Below are positions 5,913-11,749 of a DNA stretch of 11,761 bases, piece after piece (position 1 is the first letter of the stretch; every line of letters starts with the position of its first letter). The position numbers and the translations under genes were made by a program. This DNA is from JAKFEE01 sp036675815 (GTDB taxonomy: Bacteria; Pseudomonadota; Alphaproteobacteria; Rhodospirillales; Magnetospirillaceae), in NCBI GenBank assembly GCA_036675815.1, contig JAKFEE010000045.1, positions 1 to 11,761 on the forward strand, in the 5' to 3' direction. Below the pieces are notes generated by a model. The model had not been told where the DNA came from. It saw only the letters and a program-made list of their open reading frames with translations, and searched no databases.

Positions 5913-6653
5913 ATGGGACCCGGCATCTATCGGCGGCGCATCCGCATCACCACCGAACCCGGCCTGGCGCGTGCCGATCTCGAGGACGACCTGCACCGCG
6001 TCGGTGCCGTCGTCCGTCACGACGGCCGCCGTGTCACCGCCGTCGAGCCGCTGGCCATTCGGGTGCCGTGGTCGTTGTGCCCCGAGGCGGGGCGGCGCCT
6101 GCAGCGTTTGGTGGGCATGCCGCTTTCGACCCATCCGCTGGCCGCCCAACGCCATACGCCGGGGCCCGAGCAGTGCACCCACATGTTCGACATGGCGGCC
6201 CTGGCGGTGACCCATGCCGCCCGCGGCACGGCCTCGCGCGACTATCTTGCCGAAGTTCCGGTGACGACGCCGGGCGCCGCCCAGGCCGCCCGGCTGTACC
6301 GCGATGGCGAGGCGGTGCTGGGCTGGACCGCCGAGGGCACGGCCCTGGTGGCACCCGCGGCTTTCGCCGGGCGTGACCTGCGGCGCCTGCTGGCTTGGGC
6401 CGAGACGGCGCTCGACGCCGATGCGCTCGAGGCGGTGACGGTGCTGCGGCGGGCCATGCTGATCTCCGGCTCGCGCCACGTCGATGTCGACGCCTTCGCC
6501 AACGCCCTCGAATCGGGCTATCCGCTGGGCGGCTGCTACGTCTTCCAGCCGGACACCGCGCCGCGCGCGTCGCGCAACCGCGGCAGCCGCCGCGACTTCA
6601 GCCCCGACGCCGCGCCCATGCTGGGCGACCTCGACGACGGCGCCGCCGAGTAG
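5913..6653 (+). CDS. DUF2889-like hypothetical protein
   Basis: The 246-aa cytoplasmic protein (no signal peptide or membrane segment) has a beta-rich N-terminus (YRRRIRITTEP, DLHRVGAVVRHDGRRVTAVEP). A central block follows: SLCPEAGRRLQRLVGMPLS, then QCTHMFDMAALAVTHAARG. The order of a CP motif, an L..LVGM segment and a conserved CTH is what I associate with DUF2889, a family without a known activity. The match is from memory and partial. The Cys/His positions could bind a metal. The C-terminal third (RRAMLISGSRHVDVDAFANALESGYPLGGCYVFQP) suggests a separate domain. The tail is Arg- and Asp-rich. I prefer the ATG at 5913. An upstream in-frame ATG at 5883 would add ten residues. The gene diverges from the antitoxin-like operon. 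Confidence 0.75.
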   Translation: MGPGIYRRRIRITTEPGLARADLEDDLHRVGAVVRHDGRRVTAVEPLAIRVPWSLCPEAGRRLQRLVGMPLSTHPLAAQRHTPGPEQCTHMFDMAALAVTHAARGTASRDYLAEVPVTTPGAAQAARLYRDGEAVLGWTAEGTALVAPAAFAGRDLRRLLAWAETALDADALEAVTVLRRAMLISGSRHVDVDAFANALESGYPLGGCYVFQPDTAPRASRNRGSRRDFSPDAAPMLGDLDDGAAE

Positions 6654-6752
6654 GGGACACCGTTGATCGTGTCGATGGCTTGCTGGCCGAAGATTGGCTG
6701 GCCGAGCAGTGACGGTACTGCAGACTTGGCGTTATCGATCCGAGATGTTGAT

Positions 6753-6770
6753 TTGACCGGCCGTTGGCCG
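6753..6770 (+). promoter_or_regulatory. Possible promoter/operator of the DUF1778-GNAT operon
   Basis: TTGACC (6753-6758) resembles a -35 box. It overlaps a short perfect palindrome, CGGCC-gtt-GGCCG (6758-6770), 30 bases before the antitoxin start. Antitoxins of this type repress their own promoter together with the toxin, so an operator is expected here. No convincing -10 box follows. The rest of 6654-6799 shows no gene. Confidence 0.3.
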
Positions 6771-6799
6771 CACATTGTTCCCGGTAAGGGAGGTATCCG

Positions 6800-7114
6800 G
6801 TGGCCCAGTCACAACCCCGCTCGTCGCGGTCGGCCGCCGTCCGCCGGCGGGCAGAGCGCCTGGAGGCGCGCGTAACGGCCGAGCAGAAGGCGCTGATCGA
6901 GCGCGCGGCGGCCCTGGAGGGCCGCACCGTCACCGATTTCGTGCTCACCAGCGTGCAGGAAGCTGCCCGGCGCACGATCGAAGATCACGAGATCATCCGC
7001 TTGAGCGTGCGCGACTCGCAGGCGTTCGTGGACGCGCTCCTCAATCCGCGCGAGCCGAGCGCGCGCATGCGCGAGCGGGTTGCGCGCTACAGGTCGGTGA
7101 TCGGCGACACCTGA
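6800..7114 (+). CDS. DUF1778 (TacA-type) antitoxin
   Basis: The 104-aa protein carries the DUF1778 pattern. An N-terminal ribbon-helix-helix DNA-binding region (RLEARVTAEQKALIERAAAL, about 21-40, then EGRTVTDFVLTSVQEAA) is followed by a C-terminal region that wraps the toxin (DHEIIRLSVRDSQAFVDALL, about 62-81). In this family the antitoxin neutralises a GNAT toxin that acetylates aminoacyl-tRNA, and it represses the operon. The start is a GTG with an excellent ribosome binding site (AAGGGAGG at 6785-6792). The basic, serine-rich first 20 residues are slightly longer than usual. The toxin gene follows after only seven bases. The antitoxin reading frame is intact and shows no sign of decay, in contrast to its partner. 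Confidence 0.9.
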   Translation: MAQSQPRSSRSAAVRRRAERLEARVTAEQKALIERAAALEGRTVTDFVLTSVQEAARRTIEDHEIIRLSVRDSQAFVDALLNPREPSARMRERVARYRSVIGDT

Positions 7115-7121
7115 GCCGGAT

Positions 7122-7637
7122 GTGAACGCGCCCATCCCGGTCATCGAGCCGCTCGACACAGGGCGGCATGAACGCGACGACTTCCGCTCCGGGGTGCCTG
7201 CGCTCGACCGCTATCTCGCGATCCAAGCCGGACAGGACGCGCGCCGTCGCGTCGCGGCCCCGTTCGTCCTGGTGCGGCCACCCTCGTCGGCCGTGATCGG
7301 CTACTACACCCTGTCGAACGCATCGGTGCTCGCTGCCGACCTGCCCGCTGCCTCAACGAAGCGCCTGCCGCGCTACCCCGTACTCCCGGCGACTTTGCTC
7401 GGCCGGCTGGCCGTCGACGAGCGGCACTGAGGGGCAGGTCTCGGCACCCTCCTGCTGCTCGATGCGCTGCACCGTGCCTTGCGCAGCGAGGTCGCATCCA
7501 TGGCGGTCCTTGTGGACGCCAAAGACGGCGCCGCGGCGGAGTTCTACCGCCGGCACGATTTCCGGTCGCTGCCCGACCAGCCCCGCCGCATGTTCCTGCC
7601 GATGGCCGAGGTCGCGGCGCTGTTTGACGAGCCGTAG
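7122..7637 (+). pseudogene. GNAT (TacT-type) toxin interrupted by an in-frame TGA
   Basis: From the GTG at 7122 the frame reads as a TacT-family GNAT toxin: an N-terminal IEPLDTGRHERDDFRSGVPALD, FVLVRPPSSAVIGYYTLS, and LPRYPVLPATLLGRLAVDERH. A TGA stands at 7428-7430 (codon 103). The same frame then continues without shift as GAGLGTLLLLDALHRALRS, VLVDAKDGAAAEFYRRHDF and a normal-looking end at the TAG at 7635-7637. In GNAT enzymes the (R/Q)GxGx(G/A) loop binds the acetyl-CoA pyrophosphate. Here the TGA replaces the expected arginine (CGA to TGA is one transition), so the truncated 102-aa product lacks the cofactor site and the FY motif. Both halves look well conserved, which suggests a recent loss. 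A sequencing error or stop readthrough are the alternatives. The gene follows the antitoxin by seven bases. Confidence 0.88.
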
Positions 7638-7642
7638 CAGCC

Positions 7643-7661
7643 AAGAAAGCCGCTCAACGGC
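7643..7661 (-). terminator. Possible terminator of the tRNA-Gly transcript
   Basis: On the minus strand a short GC stem, GCCG-ttgag-CGGC (7661-7649), is followed by TTTCTT (7648-7643), 37 bases beyond the 3' end of the last tRNA. The stem is only four base pairs, so strength is doubtful, but both the position and the T-rich tail fit an intrinsic terminator. Confidence 0.35.
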
Positions 7662-7697
7662 GGATTTCTCTAAGCACCTTCGCAATATGCTGGAATT

Positions 7698-7772
7698 TGG
7701 AGCGGGCGAAGGGATTCGAACCCTCGACCCCAACCTTGGCAAGGTTGTGCTCTACCCCTGAGCTACGCCCGC
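7698..7772 (-). tRNA. tRNA-Gly (anticodon GCC), second copy of the transcript
   Basis: This 75-base gene folds as a complete cloverleaf. The acceptor is GCGGGCG/CGCCCGC. The D arm is GCTC-AGGGGTA-GAGC, the anticodon arm CAACC-TTGCCAA-GGTTG with GCC at 7740-7738, and the T arm GAGGG-TTCGAAT-CCCTT. The discriminator is T and CCA is encoded (7700-7698). It reads GGC and GGU glycine codons. It is identical in sequence to the copy at 7842-7916 and lies downstream of it in the same transcript. Confidence 0.96.
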
Positions 7773-7781
7773 CCGCTCGTT
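7698..7781. repeat. 84-bp direct repeat, unit 1 (contains tRNA-Gly)
   Basis: Positions 7698-7781 and 7842-7925 are identical at an offset of 144 bases. The identity covers the whole tRNA plus nine bases of its 5' flank and stops abruptly on both sides. The flank identity points to a tandem duplication of the gene rather than independent tRNAs. The 60-base spacer is unrelated to anything else seen here. Confidence 0.9.
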
Positions 7782-7841
7782 TCCGCCCGCCCCGCAGGTT
7801 CGGAATGGCCCCGGCTTCGGATGGAAGGGATGTCACCGAAC

Positions 7842-7916
7842 TGGAGCGGGCGAAGGGATTCGAACCCTCGACCCCAACCTTGGCAAGGTTGTGCTCTACC
7901 CCTGAGCTACGCCCGC
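7842..7916 (-). tRNA. tRNA-Gly (anticodon GCC), first copy of the transcript
   Basis: The sequence and fold are the same as in the copy at 7698-7772, with the anticodon GCC at 7884-7882 and an encoded CCA at 7844-7842. It lies nearest to the promoter at 7960-7987, and the two genes are separated by 69 bases. Processing of a shared precursor is the simplest reading. Confidence 0.96.
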
Positions 7917-7925
7917 CCGCTCGTT
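7842..7925. repeat. 84-bp direct repeat, unit 2 (contains tRNA-Gly)
   Basis: This is the second unit of the duplicated tRNA-Gly segment, identical to 7698-7781. The outer sequence continues towards the shared promoter. Confidence 0.9.
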
Positions 7926-7959
7926 CGATTCTCCGTCCCGGCAGGAGCGGAGGCCCCGG

Positions 7960-7987
7960 ATAATACGTAAAGCCGGGTGGTTTGCAA
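7960..7987 (-). promoter_or_regulatory. Strong promoter for the tRNA-Gly genes
   Basis: Read on the minus strand, TTGCAA (7987-7982), a 16-base spacer and TATTAT (7965-7960) form the best sigma-70-like promoter in the window. The -10 is followed at once by a GC-rich stretch (CCGGGGCC). This is the discriminator typical of stable-RNA promoters under stringent (ppGpp) control. It lies about 44 bases before the first tRNA. It also overlaps the upstream part of the open frame ahead of cnoX, which argues against a cnoX start near 7982. Confidence 0.65.
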
Positions 7988-8057
7988 GCGCCCTTTTCAA
8001 AAAAATCCGCGGCGCCGGTACCGTTCGAACGGGCTATCCGAACGGCGCGGTTGGCAC

Positions 8058-8088
8058 TTGCCACGCAACATTCTACGGTCCACATATT
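8058..8088 (+). promoter_or_regulatory. Tentative promoter of the cnoX operon
   Basis: TTGCCA (8058-8063) and CATATT (8083-8088) are separated by 19 bases, which is wide for sigma-70. The CTTG...CATAT arrangement also loosely recalls alphaproteobacterial heat-shock promoters, which would suit a chaperone gene. The region is relatively AT-rich and lies 35-65 bases before the ATG at 8123. Confidence 0.25.
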
Positions 8089-8122
8089 TCCCTCGAAGAT
8101 CCTGATATGGGAAGGCAGCACG

Positions 8123-9049
8123 ATGGATTTCCTGTTCGGCAAGGGCGGCGGTCAGCCCGGCAATGCGGCGGCGCCGGCGGGCGGCCTGATCAAGGAGAGC
8201 AACACCGCCACCTTCGCCGCCGACGTCATCGAGGCGTCGATGCAGGTGCCGGTGATCGTCGATTTCTGGGCGCCATGGTGCGGGCCGTGCAAACAGTTGG
8301 GGCCGGCCCTCGAGCGCCTGGTCACCCAGGCCAAGGGCGCGGTGCGCATGGTCAAGATCAACGTCGACCAGAACCAGGAACTGGCGGCGCAGCTGCGCAT
8401 CCAGTCGGTGCCGACGGTCTACGCCTTCAAGGGCGGCCGTCCGGTCGACGGCTTCGTCGGTTCGTTGCCCGACAGCCAGCTCCAGGCCTTCATCGATCGC
8501 CTGGCCGGCGAGCGCGTCGGCGGCGGCATCGAGGATGCGCTGGCCGAGGCCAAGGAGATGCTGGCGCAGGGCGATGCCGCCACCGCCGCCGCCATCTATC
8601 AGGACATCCTGGCCGAGGACCCGCGCAATCCCGCCGCCATCGCCGGGTTGGTGCGCAGCGCCATCGCCTTGGGCGACATCGACGGCGCCCGTACGATTCT
8701 GGCCGAGGTGCCGGCCGAACTGGCCGGTCACGCCGACATCGCCGCGGCGCGCAGTGCCATCGAGGTGCATGAGCAGGCCGAGCAGGCCGGCTCGTCCGCC
8801 GACCTGCGCCAGCGCGTGGCCGCAGCCCCCGACGATCACCAGGCGCGCTACGATCTGGCCATGGCCTATTACGCCTCGGGAGAGCGCGAGGCCGCGGTCG
8901 ACGAGCTTCTTGAGATCGTCCGCCGCGAGCGGGCCTGGAACGAGGAGGCGGCGCGCAAGCAACTGGTCAAGCTGTTCGAGGCCTTCGGCCCGACCGACCC
9001 GTTGACGATATCGGCGCGGCGCCGGCTGTCGTCGCTCCTGTTCGCGTGA
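8123..9049 (+). CDS. cnoX: CnoX-type thioredoxin-TPR chaperone (YbbN family)
   Basis: The predicted 308-aa protein has a thioredoxin fold at about residues 22-135, with WCGPC at 52-56 and the cis-proline at 97 (QSVPTVYAF). A helical TPR-like region follows to the end (EAKEMLAQGDAATAAAIYQDILAEDPRNP and repeats). This is the CnoX/YbbN architecture. CnoX binds chaperonin GroEL and protects substrates from oxidation. The complete CxxC implies an active reductase, as described for Caulobacter, unlike the E. coli protein which lacks one cysteine. I start at the ATG at 8123, where GGGAAGG lies a few bases upstream. An open frame back to 7982 overlaps the tRNA promoter and is not typical of the family. 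The stop overlaps the first possible start of the next gene, so the three genes to 9686 form an operon. Confidence 0.92.
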   Translation: MDFLFGKGGGQPGNAAAPAGGLIKESNTATFAADVIEASMQVPVIVDFWAPWCGPCKQLGPALERLVTQAKGAVRMVKINVDQNQELAAQLRIQSVPTVYAFKGGRPVDGFVGSLPDSQLQAFIDRLAGERVGGGIEDALAEAKEMLAQGDAATAAAIYQDILAEDPRNPAAIAGLVRSAIALGDIDGARTILAEVPAELAGHADIAAARSAIEVHEQAEQAGSSADLRQRVAAAPDDHQARYDLAMAYYASGEREAAVDELLEIVRRERAWNEEAARKQLVKLFEAFGPTDPLTISARRRLSSLLFA

Positions 9050-9054
9050 GCGCC

Positions 9055-9255
9055 ATGAGCGATTCGGCCCGCCTGATCGACCCCAAGCTCTTGGACATCC
9101 TCGTGTGTCCTGTGACAAAGGGGCCGTTGCGCTATGATGCCGAGCGTCAGGAGCTGATCAGCGACAAGGCCGGCCTGGCCTATCCGATCCGCGACGGCAT
9201 CCCGATCATGCTGCCTGACGAGGCGCGCAAGATGGACGAGGAAGGCAAGCCATGA
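9055..9255 (+). CDS. Trm112-family protein (YcaR/UPF0434)
   Basis: This 66-aa protein shows the family signature LIDPKLLDILVCPVTKGPLRYD near the N-terminus and AYPIRDGIPIMLPDEAR later. It has only one cysteine (in the CP motif), as in many bacterial members, so a full zinc site is not evident. Eukaryotic and archaeal Trm112 activates methyltransferases that modify tRNA, rRNA and release factors. The bacterial role is less certain. Either the ATG at 9055 or the GTG at 9046 (overlapping the cnoX stop) could be the start. I prefer the ATG, which gives the usual family length. The stop overlaps the next start by four bases (ATGA). Confidence 0.92.
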   Translation: MSDSARLIDPKLLDILVCPVTKGPLRYDAERQELISDKAGLAYPIRDGIPIMLPDEARKMDEEGKP

Positions 9256-9686
9256 ACGAGTACGGCACCGAGCACTGGCCGACCGAGATCCGTTATCATG
9301 CCAGCGAGAAGCAGCTGGAAATCAGCTTCGACAATGGCGAGACCTTCCGCATCAGCGCCGAGCTGCTGCGTGTCGAGAGCCCCTCGGCCGAGGTGCAGGG
9401 GCATAGCCCGTCCGAGAAGCAGGTGGTGGCCGGGCGGCGCCACGTCGGCATCATCGGCATCGAGCCGGTGGGCAATTATGCCATCAAGCTGAGCTTCGAC
9501 GATCTCCACGATACTGGCATCTACACATGGTCCTATCTCTACGATCTCGGCCGGAATCAGGATCGTGCCTGGGCGGCCTATCTCGACGCCCTGGAGAGTT
9601 CCGGCAAGTCGCGCGACCCCGGCCCCAACGATGCCCCGCGTCGATCTGGCCACGGCTGCGGGGGTGGTGGCGGCGGCTGCCACTGA
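9252..9686 (+). CDS. DUF971 (GBBH-like N-terminal) protein with Cys/His tail
   Basis: The 144-aa protein is a DUF971 domain, about residues 8-110: WPTEIRYHASEKQLEISFDNGE, ISAELLRVESPSAEVQGH, VGIIGIEPVGNYAIKLSFDD and the closing HDTGIYTWSYLYDLG. The same domain forms the N-terminus of gamma-butyrobetaine hydroxylase and is often found next to or fused to Mrp/ApbC iron-sulfur carriers. Its own function is not established. After residue 120 comes an extension ending in HGCGGGGGGCH (134-144). Its two cysteines and two histidines form a likely metal-binding tail. The start overlaps the Trm112 stop by four bases, so it is translated as part of the cnoX operon. The family is sure; the role of the tail is inference. 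Confidence 0.92.
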   Translation: MNEYGTEHWPTEIRYHASEKQLEISFDNGETFRISAELLRVESPSAEVQGHSPSEKQVVAGRRHVGIIGIEPVGNYAIKLSFDDLHDTGIYTWSYLYDLGRNQDRAWAAYLDALESSGKSRDPGPNDAPRRSGHGCGGGGGGCH

Positions 9687-9953
9687 TCAGTCGGCGATGT
9701 CGACGCAGGTGAATTCGGCCAGCAGATCGCCGTCACCGAGCGGGACGTCGCGCTCGAGCAAAGGGATGCCGCCGTACATCGAACAGAATTTCTCGGCCTG
9801 CAGCGCCATGCGGGACAGCTCGCCGGGGGCGTGAATGAACGCGGCCGAGGGTGGGCTGGGCGCCGGCGGCGCCAGCTGCCGGTCGGCGCCCTCGGTGCAG
9901 CCGCTCATCGCGGCCAGCGCCAGTGTCATGGCGGTGATCCGCATCGGTTCCAT
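9687..9953 (-). CDS. Small lipoprotein, unknown function
   Basis: The 88-aa product begins MEPMRITAMTLALAAMSGC. A short hydrophobic signal ends in a lipobox-like MSGC with cysteine 19, so it is likely lipid-anchored in the envelope. The -3 residue is methionine, which is tolerated but not ideal. After a Pro/Ala-rich linker the mature part has EKFCSMYGGIPLLERDVPLG and ends LLAEFTCVDIAD, so two further cysteines may form a disulfide. I do not recognise a family. An AGGAGG about ten bases before the ATG at 9953 supports that start over the ATG at 9944. The stop codon abuts that of the converging DUF971 gene. It follows another small lipoprotein on the same strand after a 56-base gap that contains a strong hairpin. 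Confidence 0.75.
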   Translation of the reverse strand: MEPMRITAMTLALAAMSGCTEGADRQLAPPAPSPPSAAFIHAPGELSRMALQAEKFCSMYGGIPLLERDVPLGDGDLLAEFTCVDIAD

Positions 9954-9970
9954 CCGCCGGCACCCTCCTG

Positions 9971-9994
9971 CTTGGCCGGCAGGCGCCGGCCAAG
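9971..9994 (-). terminator. Perfect 10-bp hairpin between the two lipoprotein genes
   Basis: CTTGGCCGGC (9971-9980) and GCCGGCCAAG (9985-9994) pair perfectly around a four-base loop. It lies 16 bases past the stop of the upstream lipoprotein gene and just before the ribosome binding site of the next. No T-tract follows. It could partly terminate, protect the upstream mRNA end, or set the ratio of the two products. Confidence 0.5.
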
Positions 9995-10009
9995 CCGCGG
10001 GCGCCCTCG

Positions 10010-10261
10010 TCAGCGGCAGTTGAAGAAGGATACGCGGTCGTCTTCGCCGACAAAGGCCTGCGTGCCGGCATGATAGGCGCGCGCACCCATGCGGCCGCAG
10101 GTTTGCGCGGCATAAGCCGACGCCAATTGCCGGTCTTCGAGATCGTAGGAGTAGCCGAAGGTCGGCGTCGTCACGGTGCTGGCGCTCACCAGTTGCCGCG
10201 GCCCCTGTTCCGCACAGGCGGCGAGGGCGGTCAGAGCGAGGATGCAAATGAGAACGCGCAT
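10010..10261 (-). CDS. Small lipoprotein, unknown function
   Basis: The 83-aa product starts MRVLICILALTALAACAEQG, a textbook lipoprotein signal with the lipobox LAAC (cysteine 16). The mature part is PTFGYSYDLEDRQLASAYAA, then CGRMGARAYHAGTQAFVGEDDR and a final cysteine two residues from the end. The Y.Y...D...A...A...C...G..A pattern with two cysteines resembles small alphaproteobacterial envelope proteins of unknown role. AAGGAG lies nine bases before the ATG at 10261 and decides this start over an open frame back to 10318. It follows the UbiH-like gene after 87 bases on the same strand and may share its transcript. A GTGTGG/CCACAC hairpin (10282-10298) lies between them. Confidence 0.82.
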   Translation of the reverse strand: MRVLICILALTALAACAEQGPRQLVSASTVTTPTFGYSYDLEDRQLASAYAAQTCGRMGARAYHAGTQAFVGEDDRVSFFNCR

Positions 10262-10348
10262 GGGGATGGTCTCCTTGCTGCGTGTGGGCGGGCCACACTG
10301 GCAGAAGAACCCCGCCACCGGGATGGGAGTTCCGGGGCGATGGTGCGG

Positions 10349-11572
10349 CTACACCCTTTTTCCCCGCATTAGCCGCGGCAGGTCGCCGACCAATCCCATG
10401 GCATGGCGCATGAACAGCCGCTTCAGCGGGGGCAGCCGCTCGACCGCGCCGAGGCCGACGCCGCGCGCCAGGCGCAGCGGGCCGAGGCCGTTCGAGAACA
10501 ATCGATTCAGGCCGTCGGTGACGGCCAGCATCAGGGCGTTGTCGAAGCGGCGCCACCGCTGGTAGCGCGCCAGCACGTCGGGGGCGCCGGGATCGAGGCC
10601 GAGGCGCAGCGTGTCGACGACCAATTCGGTCAGGACCGCCGCATCGCGCAATCCCATGTTCATGCCTTGGCCGGCGATCGGATGCATGCCGTGCGCCGCA
10701 TCGCCGATCAGGGCCAGGCGCGGCGCCGTGTAGCGGTCGGCGAGCTGCAGCGACAACGGATAGGCAAAGCGCGGTCCCTCGACGGCGAGGTCGCCGAGGA
10801 AGCCGCCGAAGCGCAAGCGGAGTTCGGCGAGGAAGGTGGCGTCCTCGGCCGCCACGATCGCCTGCCCCAGATCGGTCCGCTCGACCCACACGATGGACGA
10901 GCGGTTGCCGGGCAGCGGCAGGATGGCGAAGGGGCCGGTCGGCAGGAAGCGCTCGTGCGCAATGCCGCGATGCGGCAGGCCGTGGGCGACGGTGCAGACG
11001 ATGCCGACCTGCCGATAATCCCATGTCAGGACGCCGATGCCGGCGGCGTGGCGGGTCGGCGACGGGCGGCCATCGGCGGCCACCGCCAGGCGGGCGCCGA
11101 TGCGTCGGCCATCGTTCAGCCGCCCTTCGACCCCGTGTGGCGTATGAGCCAGAGCGGTGATTTCGCTGCCGGTGAGCCAAGTGACGCTGGCCAGTTGCGC
11201 CACGCGGGCGGCCTGCGCCCGGCGGATACCACGATTTTCGGCGATCCAGCCCAGCGGTTCATCCCCGAGGGCGCGATGATCGTAGTGCAGGAACGGCGGC
11301 GAGTTGCCCTCGGACACGCGGATGTCGTCGATCGCGGCGGCCAGCGGCGCCATGTGCGGCCACAGGCCAATCACCTCCAGCATGACCTTCGAGCCCAGCG
11401 CGACGGCCGAAGCGCGGCCGTCGAAGGCTTCGCCCAATGACCGCTGCGGGTGCTCGCGGTCGACGCAGACCACCGAAACGCCGGCATCGCCCAGGGCGCA
11501 GGCCATGGTGCCACCGACCAAGCCGCCCCCGATGACCAGCACGTCCGCGGAAATGTCAGGCGAGGCGTTCAT
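10349..11572 (-). CDS. UbiH/UbiF/Coq6-type FAD-dependent hydroxylase
   Basis: The predicted 407-aa flavoprotein has all three hallmark motifs of aromatic hydroxylases. The dinucleotide-binding VLVIGGGLVGG is at about 11-21. The DG motif AVAADGRPSPTR is at about 163-174. LALIGDAAHGMHPIAGQGMNMGLRD is at about 286-310 and contacts FAD. The last motif in this form is typical of UbiH/UbiF/VisC/Coq6 enzymes, which hydroxylate the ring of ubiquinone precursors at the membrane with O2 and NAD(P)H. Which ring position cannot be told from sequence alone, so I give no symbol. The ATG at 11572 is preferred. A GTG directly before it would add one residue. The ribosome binding site is weak (TAGGT). A lipoprotein gene follows on the same strand. 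Confidence 0.93.
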   Translation of the reverse strand: MNASPDISADVLVIGGGLVGGTMACALGDAGVSVVCVDREHPQRSLGEAFDGRASAVALGSKVMLEVIGLWPHMAPLAAAIDDIRVSEGNSPPFLHYDHRALGDEPLGWIAENRGIRRAQAARVAQLASVTWLTGSEITALAHTPHGVEGRLNDGRRIGARLAVAADGRPSPTRHAAGIGVLTWDYRQVGIVCTVAHGLPHRGIAHERFLPTGPFAILPLPGNRSSIVWVERTDLGQAIVAAEDATFLAELRLRFGGFLGDLAVEGPRFAYPLSLQLADRYTAPRLALIGDAAHGMHPIAGQGMNMGLRDAAVLTELVVDTLRLGLDPGAPDVLARYQRWRRFDNALMLAVTDGLNRLFSNGLGPLRLARGVGLGAVERLPPLKRLFMRHAMGLVGDLPRLMRGKRV

Positions 11573-11643
11573 CACACCTACAGATGCCGCGACGGCGTGC
11601 CGCTGTCCAGCACGGGATGGGAGTGGCTCTCAAGCCGCCCGGA

Positions 11644-11691
11644 GCGCGGAGCTCCAGCTCCGCATGGGCTTGCGGACCTGGAGGTCCGCGC
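11644..11691. repeat. Nested palindromic repeat
   Basis: Two 18-bp palindromes lie side by side: 11646-11663 (GCGGAGCT-cc-AGCTCCGC) and 11672-11689 (GCGGACCT-gg-AGGTCCGC). The two are also related to each other as an imperfect inverted repeat (21 bases, two mismatches) that closes with GCGC ends. The unit can fold as one long hairpin or as two smaller ones, like REP/BIME-type intergenic elements. It lies upstream of the UbiH-like gene. Apart from this and the partial copy at the edge, 11573-11761 holds no gene I can support. Confidence 0.75.
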
Positions 11692-11749
11692 TTCTCTAAT
11701 CGGGCCTTTGTTGTCAATGGGGCTTCTCCTGCGGTTGGTGGCGAGGCCG

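Noticed and set aside
7638..7700. Possible integration (att) site at the tRNA 3' end
   Set aside because: No duplicated tRNA 3' segment outside the tandem copy and no integrase gene are present in the window.
7982..8122. Upstream extension of cnoX by 47 codons
   Set aside because: It overlaps the minus-strand tRNA promoter, has no family similarity, and a better ribosome binding site precedes the ATG at 8123.
7654..8142. Frames across the tRNA genes giving peptides such as GGRSSGVEHNLAKVGVEGSN and ERAKGFEPSTPTLARLCSTP
   Set aside because: These are the well-known spurious translations of tRNA genes and their complement, repeated here because the tRNA is duplicated.
7997..9118. A 373-codon minus-strand frame antisense to cnoX
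   Set aside because: It is complementary to a well-supported gene, has no family motifs, and arises from the high GC content.
9687..11180. A 497-codon open frame on the minus strand
   Set aside because: Most of it is the out-of-frame shadow of the UbiH-like gene and the first lipoprotein gene, with a low-complexity Arg/Ala/Pro translation. Only its last 88 codons (9687-9953) look like a gene.
11577..11640. Minus-strand frame ending in PVLDSGTPSRHL, as if the tail of a gene upstream of the UbiH-like gene
   Set aside because: The frame passes through the nested palindromic repeat and its translation is not recognisable, so I cannot support a gene.
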